A stretch of 64,000 nt of DNA from Bacillota bacterium (GCA_023444055.1 JAEZRV010000082.1:13508-77507), one strand, 5' to 3'. Shown: positions 17,750 through 26,948, counted from the first letter of the stretch. Notes: generated from the letters alone by a model not told the origin. Made by a program: numbers and translations.

Positions 17750-18562
17750 TTATTGCTTCTTAATCAAATCTTCATTTACAACAGGTATTTGTTCTCGAAT
17801 GCTATCTACCATATCTAAGTCAATATCTGCAATAATTATTTGTTCTTTTTCATCGGCTCTAGCTAAAATACTTCCCCACGGGTCACAAACCATTGAGTTT
17901 CCATAAGCCACGTAGCTAGCATGAGTATCTCTAGCAGGTGAAACTGCCGCATGAAACAATTGATTATCTAGTGCCCTAGACCTTATCATCAGCTCCCAAT
18001 GGGCTGGACCTGTAGTCATATTAAATGCACCTGGTGTAATAATTATTTTAGCTCCAGCCTTGCTCATTTCTCTATATAGCTCACTAAAACGCATATCAAA
18101 ACAAATTGCTACACCTATCTTGCAAAACTCAGTATTTACAACAGTTACTTGATTGCCGCCTGATAATACATCAGATTCTTTAAAACGGATACCACCCTTT
18201 ATATCTATATCAAACAAATGTATTTTTCTATGTTTTCCAATAATTGCACCAGTTCTGTCAAATATTAGACATGTGTTATAATAATTCCTCTCAAAAATCT
18301 CAGGAATAGAACCAGCAACAACATATATATCATTATACTTTGCAGCTTGAGAAATGACTGATACAGTTTCACTGTTTTTTAAGTCTTCAGCATAAATAGG
18401 AAAGTTCTGAGTATCGTATGGACAATTAAACATTTCAGGCAGTATAGCTATATTTACATTACTGTTTTTACAGGCTTCTATCATATTTACTGCTTTTTTT
18501 AGATTGTCTTGCTTAATGTCTTTAACCTTCATTTGGCATAATCCAAGTTTAATATCATTCAT
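17750..18562 (-). CDS. Nitrilase-superfamily amidohydrolase
   Basis: A 270-residue carbon-nitrogen hydrolase. The catalytic triad is visible as E43 (ILPEMFNCPY), K113 (KHRKIHLFD) and C154 (VAICFDMRFSELYR). Sequence and length are closest to the omega-amidase/Nit2-like branch, which hydrolyses small omega-amides such as alpha-ketoglutaramate; the exact substrate is inference. It is cytosolic, with no signal peptide. GGAG lies 6 nt before the ATG. A terminator separates it from the DUF711 gene upstream. Confidence 0.88.
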   Translation of the reverse strand: MNDIKLGLCQMKVKDIKQDNLKKAVNMIEACKNSNVNIAILPEMFNCPYDTQNFPIYAEDLKNSETVSVISQAAKYNDIYVVAGSIPEIFERNYYNTCLIFDRTGAIIGKHRKIHLFDIDIKGGIRFKESDVLSGGNQVTVVNTEFCKIGVAICFDMRFSELYREMSKAGAKIIITPGAFNMTTGPAHWELMIRSRALDNQLFHAAVSPARDTHASYVAYGNSMVCDPWGSILARADEKEQIIIADIDLDMVDSIREQIPVVNEDLIKKQ

Positions 18563-18604
18563 AAAAATCTCCGTTAAAACACCAAATTTTTTATTATTAC
18601 AAAA

Positions 18605-18643
18605 TAGCTGTTAACATAATGAAATACATCATATTAACAGCTA
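18605..18643 (-). terminator. Terminator after the DUF711 gene
   Basis: TAGCTGTTAA pairs with TTAACAGCTA, extended inward, and is followed on the minus strand by TTTTG. It lies between the DUF711 stop codon and the amidohydrolase start. Confidence 0.75.
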
Positions 18644-18667
18644 CCTAATTTATATCATAGTCGAAGT

Positions 18668-20026
18668 TTAATTTCTCAAGCTATGCAAAGGTGCGGGTAT
18701 TCTTCCACCTCTTTTAATGAATTCTGAACAACCATAGGGATTTACCTTCATTACTGGTCCTGAACCAAGAAGTCCACCAAATTCAACTATATCCCCGATC
18801 TTTTTACCTGGAGCCGGTATAATCCTAACAGCTGTAGTTTTTGTGTTTACTACGCCAATAGCTGCCTCATCCGCAATAATTGCTGAAATTGTATCTGCTG
18901 ATGTATCACCTGGAACAACAATCATATCAAGACCAACAGAGCATACACAGGTCATTGCTTCAAGCTTTTCCAGTGATAAGGAACCACATTTTACAGCAGA
19001 AATCATTCCAGCATCTTCACTTACAGGAATAAATGCACCACTTAATCCTCCAACAGAGGAAGAAGCCATAACTCCACCCTTCTTAACAGCATCATTGAGA
19101 AGCGCTAGAGCAGCTGTAGTACCATGAGTTCCACACTTCTCCAAACCCATTTCCTCTAAAATATAAGCTACACTATCTCCAATTGCTGGAGTTGGTGCAA
19201 GCGATAAATCAACTATCCCAAAAGGAACATTAAGTCTACGTGATGCTTCTCTGGCAACCAGCTCACCCATTCTAGTTATCTTGAATGCAGTCTTCTTGAT
19301 TGTCTCAGCAACCGCACCAAAATCTGCGCCCTTAACCTTTTCAAGTGCACATTTTACAACGCCCGGACCACTAACACCTACATTTATAACACATTCAGGT
19401 TCACCAACACCATGGAAAGCTCCTGCCATAAATGGGTTATCCTCTACAGCATTTGCAAACACAACCAGTTTTGCACATGCCATTGCTCCATTATCAGCTG
19501 TGAGTTCGGCACATTTTTTAATTACTTTACCCATTTCTGCAACTGCATCCATGTTGATACCTGCTTTTGTTGATGCAACATTTACAGAAGAACAAACCTT
19601 TTTTGTAGTACTTAGAGCCTGTGGAATTGAAGCAATAAGCTTTTTGTCACCTTGAGTATAACCCTTTTGTACCAATGCTGAGAATCCTCCTATAAAATTT
19701 ACACCAACGGTTTCAGCAGCTCTATCCATTGCCTGTGCAAATTTCCAGTACTCCTCACTTTCACAACTTTCAGCTATCAAAGCTATTGGCGTAACAGAAA
19801 TTCTCTTATTTATTATAGGTATACCGTATTCTTTTTCAATATTTTCTCCTGTAATAACAAGCTTCTCAGCATATCTAGTTATTTTGTCATAAATTTTATT
19901 ACAAGAAATATCTATATCAGGATGGCAGCAATCTCTTAATGAAATTCCCATAGTTATTGTTCTTATATCCAAATTTTCTTTCTGAATCATTTCTAATGTT
20001 TCAAGTATTTCAAAAGTTCCTAACAT
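18668..20026 (-). CDS. DUF711 (UPF0210/PFL) family protein
   Basis: A 452-residue protein of the UPF0210 family, often annotated as PFL-family; the biochemical function is not established. Recognisable blocks are TITMGISLRDCCHPDID near the N-terminus, GINMDAVAEMGKVIKKCAELT, NVGVSGPGVVKCAL and the C-terminal GLLGSGPVMKVNPYG. The SD GAGGTG overlaps the stop of the ACT-domain gene 11 nt upstream, so the two are cotranscribed and likely translationally coupled. This ACT-DUF711 pair is conserved across Firmicutes, suggesting that the ACT domain regulates DUF711. Confidence 0.93.
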   Translation of the reverse strand: MLGTFEILETLEMIQKENLDIRTITMGISLRDCCHPDIDISCNKIYDKITRYAEKLVITGENIEKEYGIPIINKRISVTPIALIAESCESEEYWKFAQAMDRAAETVGVNFIGGFSALVQKGYTQGDKKLIASIPQALSTTKKVCSSVNVASTKAGINMDAVAEMGKVIKKCAELTADNGAMACAKLVVFANAVEDNPFMAGAFHGVGEPECVINVGVSGPGVVKCALEKVKGADFGAVAETIKKTAFKITRMGELVAREASRRLNVPFGIVDLSLAPTPAIGDSVAYILEEMGLEKCGTHGTTAALALLNDAVKKGGVMASSSVGGLSGAFIPVSEDAGMISAVKCGSLSLEKLEAMTCVCSVGLDMIVVPGDTSADTISAIIADEAAIGVVNTKTTAVRIIPAPGKKIGDIVEFGGLLGSGPVMKVNPYGCSEFIKRGGRIPAPLHSLRN

Positions 20027-20037
20027 TAGTCTTCACC

Positions 20038-20307
20038 TCATATTCTATGCATAGAATTAAATATATCTTCATGTTGAATTTGGATTTTCAACCCCAACTC
20101 AACTCCCTTTTTATCAAGCTTTTCAGAAAGAATATCAAAAGGAATGTTACAACCAGAAATATCAACAAGTGTAATCATTGTGAATACATCCTGCATTATT
20201 GTTTGAGTTATATCAAGTATATTAACATTGCATTCAGCTAAAATATTGCTCACACCAGCGATAATTCCAACTCTATCTTTACCTAAAACTGTAATGACTG
20301 CTCTCAC
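20038..20307 (-). CDS. ACT domain protein (UPF0237)
   Basis: An 89-residue stand-alone ACT domain. ACT domains bind small ligands, usually amino acids, and regulate partner proteins. The core AVITVLGKDRVGIIAGVSNILAE is the UPF0237 signature. Start is the GTG at 20307, 8 nt after GGAGGT; the ATG just upstream would place the start before its own SD. It forms an operon with the DUF711 gene, 11 bp downstream. Confidence 0.92.
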   Translation of the reverse strand: MRAVITVLGKDRVGIIAGVSNILAECNVNILDITQTIMQDVFTMITLVDISGCNIPFDILSEKLDKKGVELGLKIQIQHEDIFNSMHRI

Positions 20308-20454
20308 GTAAAATACCTCCATTTATAATAAACTTATTTTTAGTATTTCTTGATTAAGAATAATTCTATCTAATATTTTTATTTACTCAATCAGTACCAA
20401 AGTTGAATATAATTATATTACATTGTTATTTAAATATCAATTATAACACTTATA

Positions 20455-20566
20455 TTCAAAATTAAATTTTTCGAATGTAGAAAAATTATAATTACATCGG
20501 CGGCGTGTAAACGTGGCGGAAGATATTCTCACCGCCTAAAAACCAAAGCGGTTACCACCACTTGGC
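20455..20566 (-). ncRNA. Structured repeat element, copy 1
   Basis: On the minus strand: ACCGCTTTGGTTTTTAG, then GGCGGTGAGAATATCTTCCGCC, then a tail ending in TTCGAAAAATTTAATTTTGAA. ACCGC can pair with GCGGT, or GGCGG with CCGCC, so two mutually exclusive stems exist. About 80% identical to copy 2 over some 100 bp. It lies about 150 nt upstream of the ACT gene on the same strand. Confidence 0.5.
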
Positions 20567-20684
20567 TTAAATTTTACATGATCTTATTATTAAAACAAAT
20601 TGCATTCCCGAACATTTGTTTGATTTTTATTTATTATTGTGTTAAAATTCTATTATAGTAGGCAATATATTTCTTCACCTTTAT

Positions 20685-20750
20685 AGGTAATGAAAACCGC
20701 TTTAGCTTTCAGACAGTGGGTGCATCTCCTGCCTCGTTGAAACCAGTTAA
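20685..20750 (+). ncRNA. Structured repeat element, copy 4
   Basis: On the plus strand: ACCGCTTTAGCTTTCAGACAGTGGGTGCATCTCCTGCC, followed by CTCGTTGAAAC as in copy 3 and GGAAATTTTTT as in copy 2. It is inverted relative to the other three copies but again lies upstream of a gene in its own orientation, here the radical-SAM gene 70 nt away. Confidence 0.4.
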
Positions 20751-20821
20751 AGTAGGAAATTTTTTGCATAGAAAATTTGTCTACTGGATCTGGTAAAATA
20801 AACTTAAGCGAGAGCGATAAT

Positions 20822-22231
20822 ATGGACTTATTTGATAAACTTGGAATATTAGCTGATGCAGCTAAATATGATGTCTCCTGCTCATCAAGCGGTGGAAGCA
20901 GAAATAATAAAAATGGGGTTGGCAACAGTTTTGCTGCGGGTATATGTCATACCTGGTCTGATGATGGCAGATGTGTTTCTTTGCTCAAAATTTTATTATC
21001 AAATGAATGTATATACGATTGTGTGTATTGTGTCAATAGAGCTTCAAATGATGTACCTCGTGCAAGCTTTACTGCAGATGAGGTTATTGAGCTTACTATG
21101 AATTTTTATAGAAGAAATTATATAGAAGGACTTTTTCTAAGTTCAGCTGTTCTAAAAAATCCTAGCTATACAATGGAATTAATGCTTGATATAGTTAGAA
21201 GGCTTCGAAATGAGCAAAGGTTTTTCGGATATATACACATCAAAGCTATACCCGGTGCTGATGAAAAGCTTATAAATGAAGCTGGCATGTTCGTTGATAG
21301 AATGAGCATTAATATAGAGCTACCATCTGACAAGGGTTTAGAGGTACTTGCACCACAAAAGCCGAAAAAAGCACTACTCAAGCCTATGCGGCAAATAAAT
21401 AATAGAATTATACAAACCAAAGATGATCAAAAAATATATAGAAGATCAAATTCTCTAGGTTCCTCAAAAAGAGAACTCTTTGTTCCTGCCGGACAAAGCA
21501 CTCAGCTAATAATTGGTGCTACACCAGATAAGGATTTAAGCATTTTAAAGCTATCAGAGGCGTTGTATGGCAATTTTAATTTAAAAAGGGTATATTACTC
21601 TGCTTTTGTTCCTACATTGTCAGATCCTAGGCTTCCTGCATTAATAAAGCCGCCATTGCTTAGAGAACATAGATTGTATCAGGCAGATTGGCTTCTCAGA
21701 TTCTATGGATTTTGCGCTGACGAATTACTTAGCAAGACAAATCCAGATTTTAATCCAGAGCTAGACCCAAAGTCTGACTGGGCACTTAGAAATCTTCATA
21801 TGTTTCCAGTAGAGATTAATTCAGTAGATTATGAAATGCTTTTGAGAGTACCGGGAATAGGTGTTAAGTCAGCCCAAAGAATTATAACAGCAAGGAGAGT
21901 TGGCAAATTAAACTTTGACAATCTTAAAAAAATAGGGGTTGTTTTAAAGAGATCTAGACACTTTATTACTTGTAATGGTAAAACATATGATTCTTATAGC
22001 CAAAATGAATCAATTGTCAAGGAATCGCTTGTATCTGCGAAGTTGCTTCCACAAACAAAGAAATCTGTACCCGGGCAAATGTCTTTATTGTCAACAATTA
22101 ATGAAAATGGCATAAGCGAAAGCATGTCGGATTTATACCTATTTGATTCACCACAAAACACAAAGCAATGGCTCAGTTATTACAATCAACCACAGGACGG
22201 GAGGCTTTTATTGAGTGATATACATTTATGA
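20822..22231 (+). CDS. Putative DNA modification/repair radical SAM protein
   Basis: A 469-residue radical SAM enzyme. The [4Fe-4S] motif CIYDCVYC is at C63/C67/C70, and a helix-hairpin-helix DNA-binding segment (RVPGIGVKSAQRIITARRVG) lies near residue 355. The family is described as a putative DNA modification or repair radical SAM protein, linked to a uracil-DNA-glycosylase/DUF4130 partner; its reaction is unknown. The ATG at 20822 (MDLFDKLGILADAAKYD) matches the family N-terminus; a TTG 45 bp upstream is open but has no SD. It overlaps the DUF4130 gene by 17 bp. Confidence 0.88.
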   Translation: MDLFDKLGILADAAKYDVSCSSSGGSRNNKNGVGNSFAAGICHTWSDDGRCVSLLKILLSNECIYDCVYCVNRASNDVPRASFTADEVIELTMNFYRRNYIEGLFLSSAVLKNPSYTMELMLDIVRRLRNEQRFFGYIHIKAIPGADEKLINEAGMFVDRMSINIELPSDKGLEVLAPQKPKKALLKPMRQINNRIIQTKDDQKIYRRSNSLGSSKRELFVPAGQSTQLIIGATPDKDLSILKLSEALYGNFNLKRVYYSAFVPTLSDPRLPALIKPPLLREHRLYQADWLLRFYGFCADELLSKTNPDFNPELDPKSDWALRNLHMFPVEINSVDYEMLLRVPGIGVKSAQRIITARRVGKLNFDNLKKIGVVLKRSRHFITCNGKTYDSYSQNESIVKESLVSAKLLPQTKKSVPGQMSLLSTINENGISESMSDLYLFDSPQNTKQWLSYYNQPQDGRLLLSDIHL

Positions 22232-22949
22232 TGGAACTTGGAATTGCTTTTTAACAGCAATACACCATTATTATTACGACCGTGAAAATGTAACGAATAT
22301 TGAATCTGCTCTCTCTTATTGTCCTAATCTAATTGATGAATACCAAGAAATTGTTAATGATATAGAAAAAGCAAAAACAGTTGAACAGGCAATTTTAAAC
22401 AAAATATCTCAAGAAAGTCTGGATAATATAATCCATTGTTTTTTTTCAGATATTAATGGACGTGAAATGTGGATTTTAAATTATATAAAGTTGGGTTTTA
22501 AAACCGGCAGTAAAATTGATAGTATGCTTGGAGATCAAATTGTTTTAGACGTTTTAGTACCTGCTAGAAAAGTAAAATTTGAATGCCATCGTATGCTTGG
22601 TATATTACGTTTTGAGCTACTTGAAAACAACATATACTATGCTCCTATACAACCTGACCATAATATAATTACTTTCATTGCACCCCATTTCAAGGGACGT
22701 TTTGCTGATCAAAATTGGGTTATTCATGACACTAAGAGAAATCTTGCAGCTCTATACAATACTAAAAGTATGATTATTTCATATATGGATTTAGCTCATA
22801 TCCCAAATCGTCATGCAGATGAGCTCAAATTTCAATCACTCTGGAAAAACTATTTCAAACACATAGCAATCAAAAGTAGGATAAATCCAAAGCTCCAGAA
22901 GCAGTTTATACCAAAACGCTATTGGAAGCAGCTTACTGAGAAGAATTAG
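22215..22949 (+). CDS. DUF4130 family putative DNA repair protein
   Basis: A 244-residue protein beginning MIYIYDGTWNCFLTAIHHYYY, characteristic of the family always found beside the radical SAM gene above. In many genomes the domain is fused to a uracil-DNA-glycosylase domain; here it stands alone, with no UDG motif. The GTG start is preceded by GGGAGG 10 nt away, inside the upstream gene, so translation is coupled. Biochemical role unknown; nucleic-acid repair is inferred from context only. Confidence 0.85.
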   Translation: MIYIYDGTWNCFLTAIHHYYYDRENVTNIESALSYCPNLIDEYQEIVNDIEKAKTVEQAILNKISQESLDNIIHCFFSDINGREMWILNYIKLGFKTGSKIDSMLGDQIVLDVLVPARKVKFECHRMLGILRFELLENNIYYAPIQPDHNIITFIAPHFKGRFADQNWVIHDTKRNLAALYNTKSMIISYMDLAHIPNRHADELKFQSLWKNYFKHIAIKSRINPKLQKQFIPKRYWKQLTEKN

Positions 22950-23033
22950 AGCGCATATCACACTATGCAGACCATACCATATATTACAAAGTATGCATTG
23001 TAGCAAGCTAGGATTGTACATTAATTCATGTTT

Positions 23034-23726
23034 TTAATGGAATGCTGCTATTTCCCTGTTAATCTGCTCACAAAACATTAGAAAGGTTTTAAGTGACACT
23101 AAATGATTTGTGTTTTCTGTCCTGCTAATTAATTGTTTTAAGTAAGCCTCTTCACAAACAGAATATGGGTTGCACTTAGAATATCTCATATTCTTCTCCA
23201 AAAGCATTTTTTCCAGATACTTTTCATGAAAAATTGATATTGATCCTTCAAATCCATTAATTTTACCCATTAACTCCGGATCACTTTTACTTACATTATA
23301 GTACTTTGAATAGTCTAAAAAATCTCCCTGAGGATTACGTGTATATACCTTAGTATTTCCCAAAAACCATGTTTCAAAGCACCTGTTCTGAACTATAATT
23401 ACAAGCTCTGCACTAATATTTAGTTTTTCTGTCTCGATTCTCTTTTTTATTTCATCTATTCTTTCATTAACTGTAAATTCGTCTGCATCAAGGCAAACAA
23501 CAAAATATGTAAATTTATTAATGTTATTAATATCATTGATTGCATTAATCATATCGTCAAGTATATTCGGATATCCTCCGCCATTGAATAAATAATACTG
23601 ATTGTCAGTAATTTTATTAGGATCGTTAGCTTCAAGACAAGTTAATGCTGGCACCAAAATAGACAACCACTTTGGGTATACTTTTACCTCTGTGCGTTTT
23701 CCCTCAACTAAAAAGTATATATTCAT
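23034..23726 (-). CDS. RloB-like TOPRIM protein (putative defence nuclease)
   Basis: A 230-residue protein with a TOPRIM-like metal-binding pattern: E8 in FLVEGKRTE, D80/D82 in VVCLDADEF, and QNRCFETWFL at 113-122, which resembles the RloB/AbiL-type NPCFExW block. Such proteins are paired with SMC/ABC-type ATPases in RloA-RloB, AbiL and PARIS-like anti-phage modules, where the TOPRIM is the effector nuclease. Its ATG directly follows the stop codon of the ATPase gene, so the two are an obligate pair. Assignment to any named system is inference. Confidence 0.72.
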   Translation of the reverse strand: MNIYFLVEGKRTEVKVYPKWLSILVPALTCLEANDPNKITDNQYYLFNGGGYPNILDDMINAINDINNINKFTYFVVCLDADEFTVNERIDEIKKRIETEKLNISAELVIIVQNRCFETWFLGNTKVYTRNPQGDFLDYSKYYNVSKSDPELMGKINGFEGSISIFHEKYLEKMLLEKNMRYSKCNPYSVCEEAYLKQLISRTENTNHLVSLKTFLMFCEQINREIAAFH

Positions 23727-24977
23727 TTATATAAATATTCCCTCACTATATTCTCTAGAGTTAATCAATTGCTTAAAAGCTTCATGCTTTGATTTTCCCA
23801 GACCTAAATCATTAACATCTTTAACTTGAACTTCTCCACCTTTTCTGCTAACTATCTTCCAATATTTCATGTCTATATTATTAATAATATACGGATGATG
23901 ACTTGTAACTATAAACTGAGAGCTATTTTGAAGCAATAAATTTTCACTCAATATGTCTATACAATTTATACCTAAACTGTTTTCAAATTCATCTACAAGA
24001 AAAACACTACCCGGCTCTGATAACAGTACCATAGAAATCTGCAGTAATGTTTTTAGCATACCTGAAGACAAATCAAATTGTAATATCCACCCATCCACAT
24101 TTTTTTCTTTTATCTGAATTATAGGACTCTCCTTTACAATATCAGGTAAACCTTCAGTATTTACAAAATCAACCTTTATATCTTCTACTTGTGGAAAGAT
24201 ATCCGTAAATTGGTTTTTGATAACTTGAAATAATTGCGGTAATACTTTACATGCCATTACAAGCTTTGGTAATAAGGGTAAATTATTGTCAAGTATTGTA
24301 CTTTTTAATTTAATTTCTGATTCTTTAAATATAGAAATTTTCTCAATATCTTCACTGGATTTAGTTATCTTGTTTTTTGATATCGAAAACTGACTATTTA
24401 ATACTTTACTTATATTCTCTGCCTCAAATAATAGTTTTTTAACACCAGATCGCGGATATAAAGTATTTCTAACATCAGTATTAAAATCACCCTTGACTAT
24501 TTTTCTAAACTCATTAGCTGCTTTAGCAATTTCATCTTCTTTCAATATTTTTAATATGCTTTGAAATGATGATAGCTTAACAGTGGGTCGATTATCATAA
24601 TATATAACATCATTCTTTCTTTCCGAAATAATGTTCCCATTTAAAAATAGCTTTTCATATATTATTGAATATTTTTTTTGGTGCTCATCTTCACTATCAT
24701 TTATTTCTTTTGCAAATATTGAGACGTCATTTTGAACATTTTCAAATTCACCTTCCCATATATAACTATCCTTTAAAAGCGTATCAAATTCTATTTCCCA
24801 CTTTATGCCTTTAATAGACGCACCATTAGCTATTCTTTTTAATGAATATATAGACTCTAATATTTTAGTTTTTCCTACCCCAGATATTCCAACAAGAAGA
24901 GTTAGGTCTAAAAGCACTAAATCTTTTATTGACCACTGGTTTGCATTATCAATAAATGTTAATTTCTTTATTCTCAT
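23727..24977 (-). CDS. AAA/ABC-type ATPase, partner of the TOPRIM protein
   Basis: A 416-residue SMC-like ATPase of the AAA15/AAA_21 type. Walker A is G30-ISGVGKT; a C-terminal ABC-like signature DLSSGMLKTLLQ is followed by Walker B with catalytic glutamate (VFLVDEFEN) and an H-loop (IVTSHHPYI). The intervening 250 residues are divergent and helical, as in RloA/AriA-type sensors. GGAG lies 7 nt before the ATG. It is first in a two-gene operon with the TOPRIM gene, with no other defence gene in the window. It could instead be an ATPase for DNA repair, but the pairing favours anti-phage abortive infection. Confidence 0.75.
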   Translation of the reverse strand: MRIKKLTFIDNANQWSIKDLVLLDLTLLVGISGVGKTKILESIYSLKRIANGASIKGIKWEIEFDTLLKDSYIWEGEFENVQNDVSIFAKEINDSEDEHQKKYSIIYEKLFLNGNIISERKNDVIYYDNRPTVKLSSFQSILKILKEDEIAKAANEFRKIVKGDFNTDVRNTLYPRSGVKKLLFEAENISKVLNSQFSISKNKITKSSEDIEKISIFKESEIKLKSTILDNNLPLLPKLVMACKVLPQLFQVIKNQFTDIFPQVEDIKVDFVNTEGLPDIVKESPIIQIKEKNVDGWILQFDLSSGMLKTLLQISMVLLSEPGSVFLVDEFENSLGINCIDILSENLLLQNSSQFIVTSHHPYIINNIDMKYWKIVSRKGGEVQVKDVNDLGLGKSKHEAFKQLINSREYSEGIFI

Positions 24978-25137
24978 TATTAATCTCCTTAAATCACCTC
25001 ATATAGCACTATTAGAGTATCAAAACTAGTCAAAAAAATCAAGAAAATGGAAATAGTTAAACAGCAATATGACAATGCTAATCTGCTTGTTAGTACTGTT
25101 TACTCAATGCTCATAATTATTTAGTGAAATATACTAT

Positions 25138-25228
25138 CATAAATATACCCATTGCCAAGCATTTCACACAAAAACAAAAACGTGCATTTTCTTGAGCCAA
25201 ATAGCATGGGCTAGGTACTTACTAAAGA
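25138..25228 (-). repeat. Orphan, decayed SD-hairpin-AUG leader
   Basis: On the minus strand AGCCCATGCTATTT ... AAATGCTTGGCAATGGGT ends in TATATTTATG, clearly related to the DUF58 and M42 leaders. The upstream AAGGAGGTACC is reduced to AAGTACC, so the SD core is deleted, and the ATG opens a frame of only seven codons. No gene remains attached. The rest of 24978-25385 contains nothing recognisable. Confidence 0.6.
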
Positions 25229-25385
25229 CAATTACTGTTCAAAGCCTTCACCTATTAGGCGAATTATGCTTTTAACGCATTTTGGTTTTAAACTTGTTTT
25301 ATGACTTCTAGGAAGCTTTTGCCGATAGCAATTAACTTTTTGTACTTTTTCAACTAAAAAACAAGTACCTATTTATATGTGCTTT

Positions 25386-26783
25386 TTATACCAGCTTATT
25401 AACCAAATCCTTAAATGTATTTCCACGCTGCTCGAAGTTCTTAAACATATCAAAGCTCGTGCTTGCTGGTGACAATATTATGCAATCCCCAGGAACGGCT
25501 TCTTCATAAGAGCGGTTAACTACCTCTTCATAAGTACTACAGTGAATTATTTTAACTTTACATTCGCTATCTGTTTGATTAATATAGTTTCTTAATGCTT
25601 CTTCAATCTTCGGAGCAGTAGCACCTATCAGCAAAAGACATTTAACCTTTTCGGCAATTATCTGACCTATTGAATCGTATGGAATACCCTTGTCTTTGCC
25701 ACCTGATATAAGAATTACTTTATCTTTAAAAGTACTCAGTGCTGCAATTGTTCTAGATGGACTACTATCTATTGAACTATTATAAAATTTAATGCCATTT
25801 AATTCTCTGACAAGCTCAATTCTATGCTCAACACCGTTAAATGTAGTTGCTATCTTTCTAACGGTTTCTGGCTTAACAAAACCTATAGTAGCAGCAGTTG
25901 CAGCCATATAGTTCTCAAGGTTATGAACACCAGGTATTTTTATTTCTTCAGCCTTTACGACATCAATCTCACTGTTTCCATTTTTAATAATAATCTTACC
26001 GTCCTTGAAAACAACACCGTTATCAAGTTCATTTAATCTTGAAAAGTAAACGCACTTGCCTTTAGCTTCACTTGCAAAGTTTTTCGTAATGTTATTATCA
26101 TAATTAAGAACTAATTTATCCTTATCTGTCTGATTAATAAAAATATTCTTCTTTGCATCAATATATTCATTCAATGACTTATGAACATCTAGATGGTTTG
26201 GTGAGATGTTTGTTATTACTGAAATTGATGGACAATCCTTGATAGTCATTAGCTGAAAACTGCTTAATTCAAGAATTACCTTGTCTAGTTCCTTAACTTC
26301 ATCTATCTTGCTTAAGAGCGGTGTTCCAATATTACCGCCTAGCCAGCAATTATAGCCTTCCTCAGTCAATATTTTATAAATCAAAGTTGTTGTAGTGGTT
26401 TTGCCATCGCTTCCTGTTACAGCAAAAATCTGAGCTGGACAAAGGCTGATGAAAATCTCCATTTCTGAGGTTAGTTCGGCTCCTTCGGCTACTGCCTTAG
26501 CCAATTGTGGTAAATCTGGTCTCATGCCGGGAGTACGGAAAATTATATCAAAACCATTAAGTCTTTCTAAATAGTCATTTCCCAAACTATATTTCACTGT
26601 AAGTCCATTGAGTTCAGATAATGCTTCAGAAAGATTCTCCTTAGTATTTCTATCAAATGCTGTAACATCAACTCCCAAGTTAACTAAATACTTAATTAAA
26701 GGAATATTGCTGATTCCAATTCCCAATACTGCTACTTTTTTATTCTTGATGTCATTTTTAAACTGTTCTAGCTTTTTATTCAT
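25386..26783 (-). CDS. murD: UDP-N-acetylmuramoylalanine-D-glutamate ligase
   Basis: A 465-residue Mur ligase that adds D-glutamate to UDP-MurNAc-L-Ala in the cytosol. It shows the N-terminal Rossmann domain (VAVLGIGISNIPLIKYL), the ATP loop VTGSDGKTTTT, central ligase motifs (ITNISPNHLDVHKS, VHNLENYMAA) and the C-terminal SGGKDKG. The start at 26783 (MNKKLEQFKND) is favoured because the leader hairpin positions the SD there; an upstream TTG would translate the hairpin. It is monocistronic here, beside a divergent tRNA-Leu. Confidence 0.95.
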   Translation of the reverse strand: MNKKLEQFKNDIKNKKVAVLGIGISNIPLIKYLVNLGVDVTAFDRNTKENLSEALSELNGLTVKYSLGNDYLERLNGFDIIFRTPGMRPDLPQLAKAVAEGAELTSEMEIFISLCPAQIFAVTGSDGKTTTTTLIYKILTEEGYNCWLGGNIGTPLLSKIDEVKELDKVILELSSFQLMTIKDCPSISVITNISPNHLDVHKSLNEYIDAKKNIFINQTDKDKLVLNYDNNITKNFASEAKGKCVYFSRLNELDNGVVFKDGKIIIKNGNSEIDVVKAEEIKIPGVHNLENYMAATAATIGFVKPETVRKIATTFNGVEHRIELVRELNGIKFYNSSIDSSPSRTIAALSTFKDKVILISGGKDKGIPYDSIGQIIAEKVKCLLLIGATAPKIEEALRNYINQTDSECKVKIIHCSTYEEVVNRSYEEAVPGDCIILSPASTSFDMFKNFEQRGNTFKDLVNKLV

Positions 26784-26850
26784 AATAATAAACATGACCG
26801 TATCAGGCTTAATGCTTCTATTAAAGTACTGGTACGGGCCCAATCCTCCT
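26784..26850 (-). promoter_or_regulatory. SD-hairpin-AUG leader of murD
   Basis: AGGAGG (26845-26850) is 62 nt before the ATG. GCCCGTACCAG (26829-26839 complement) pairs with CCTGATACGGTC (26796-26807 complement), extended by CTTTAAT/ATTAAG. The loop-proximal CCAGTACTTT is shared with the oadA leader. Confidence 0.65.
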
Positions 26851-26948
26851 TACCTATATTTATAAACTAAGTTTACCAAATTTGTTTTATAGCTTTCATT
26901 TCTTTTTTCTATTTTAATTCCAGATTCTAAAGATTACTTCAATTTCTA

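Noticed and set aside
20653..20925. A 90-codon minus-strand ORF overlapping the radical SAM start
   Set aside because: It overlaps antisense to a confirmed gene and to the structured repeat, with no SD.
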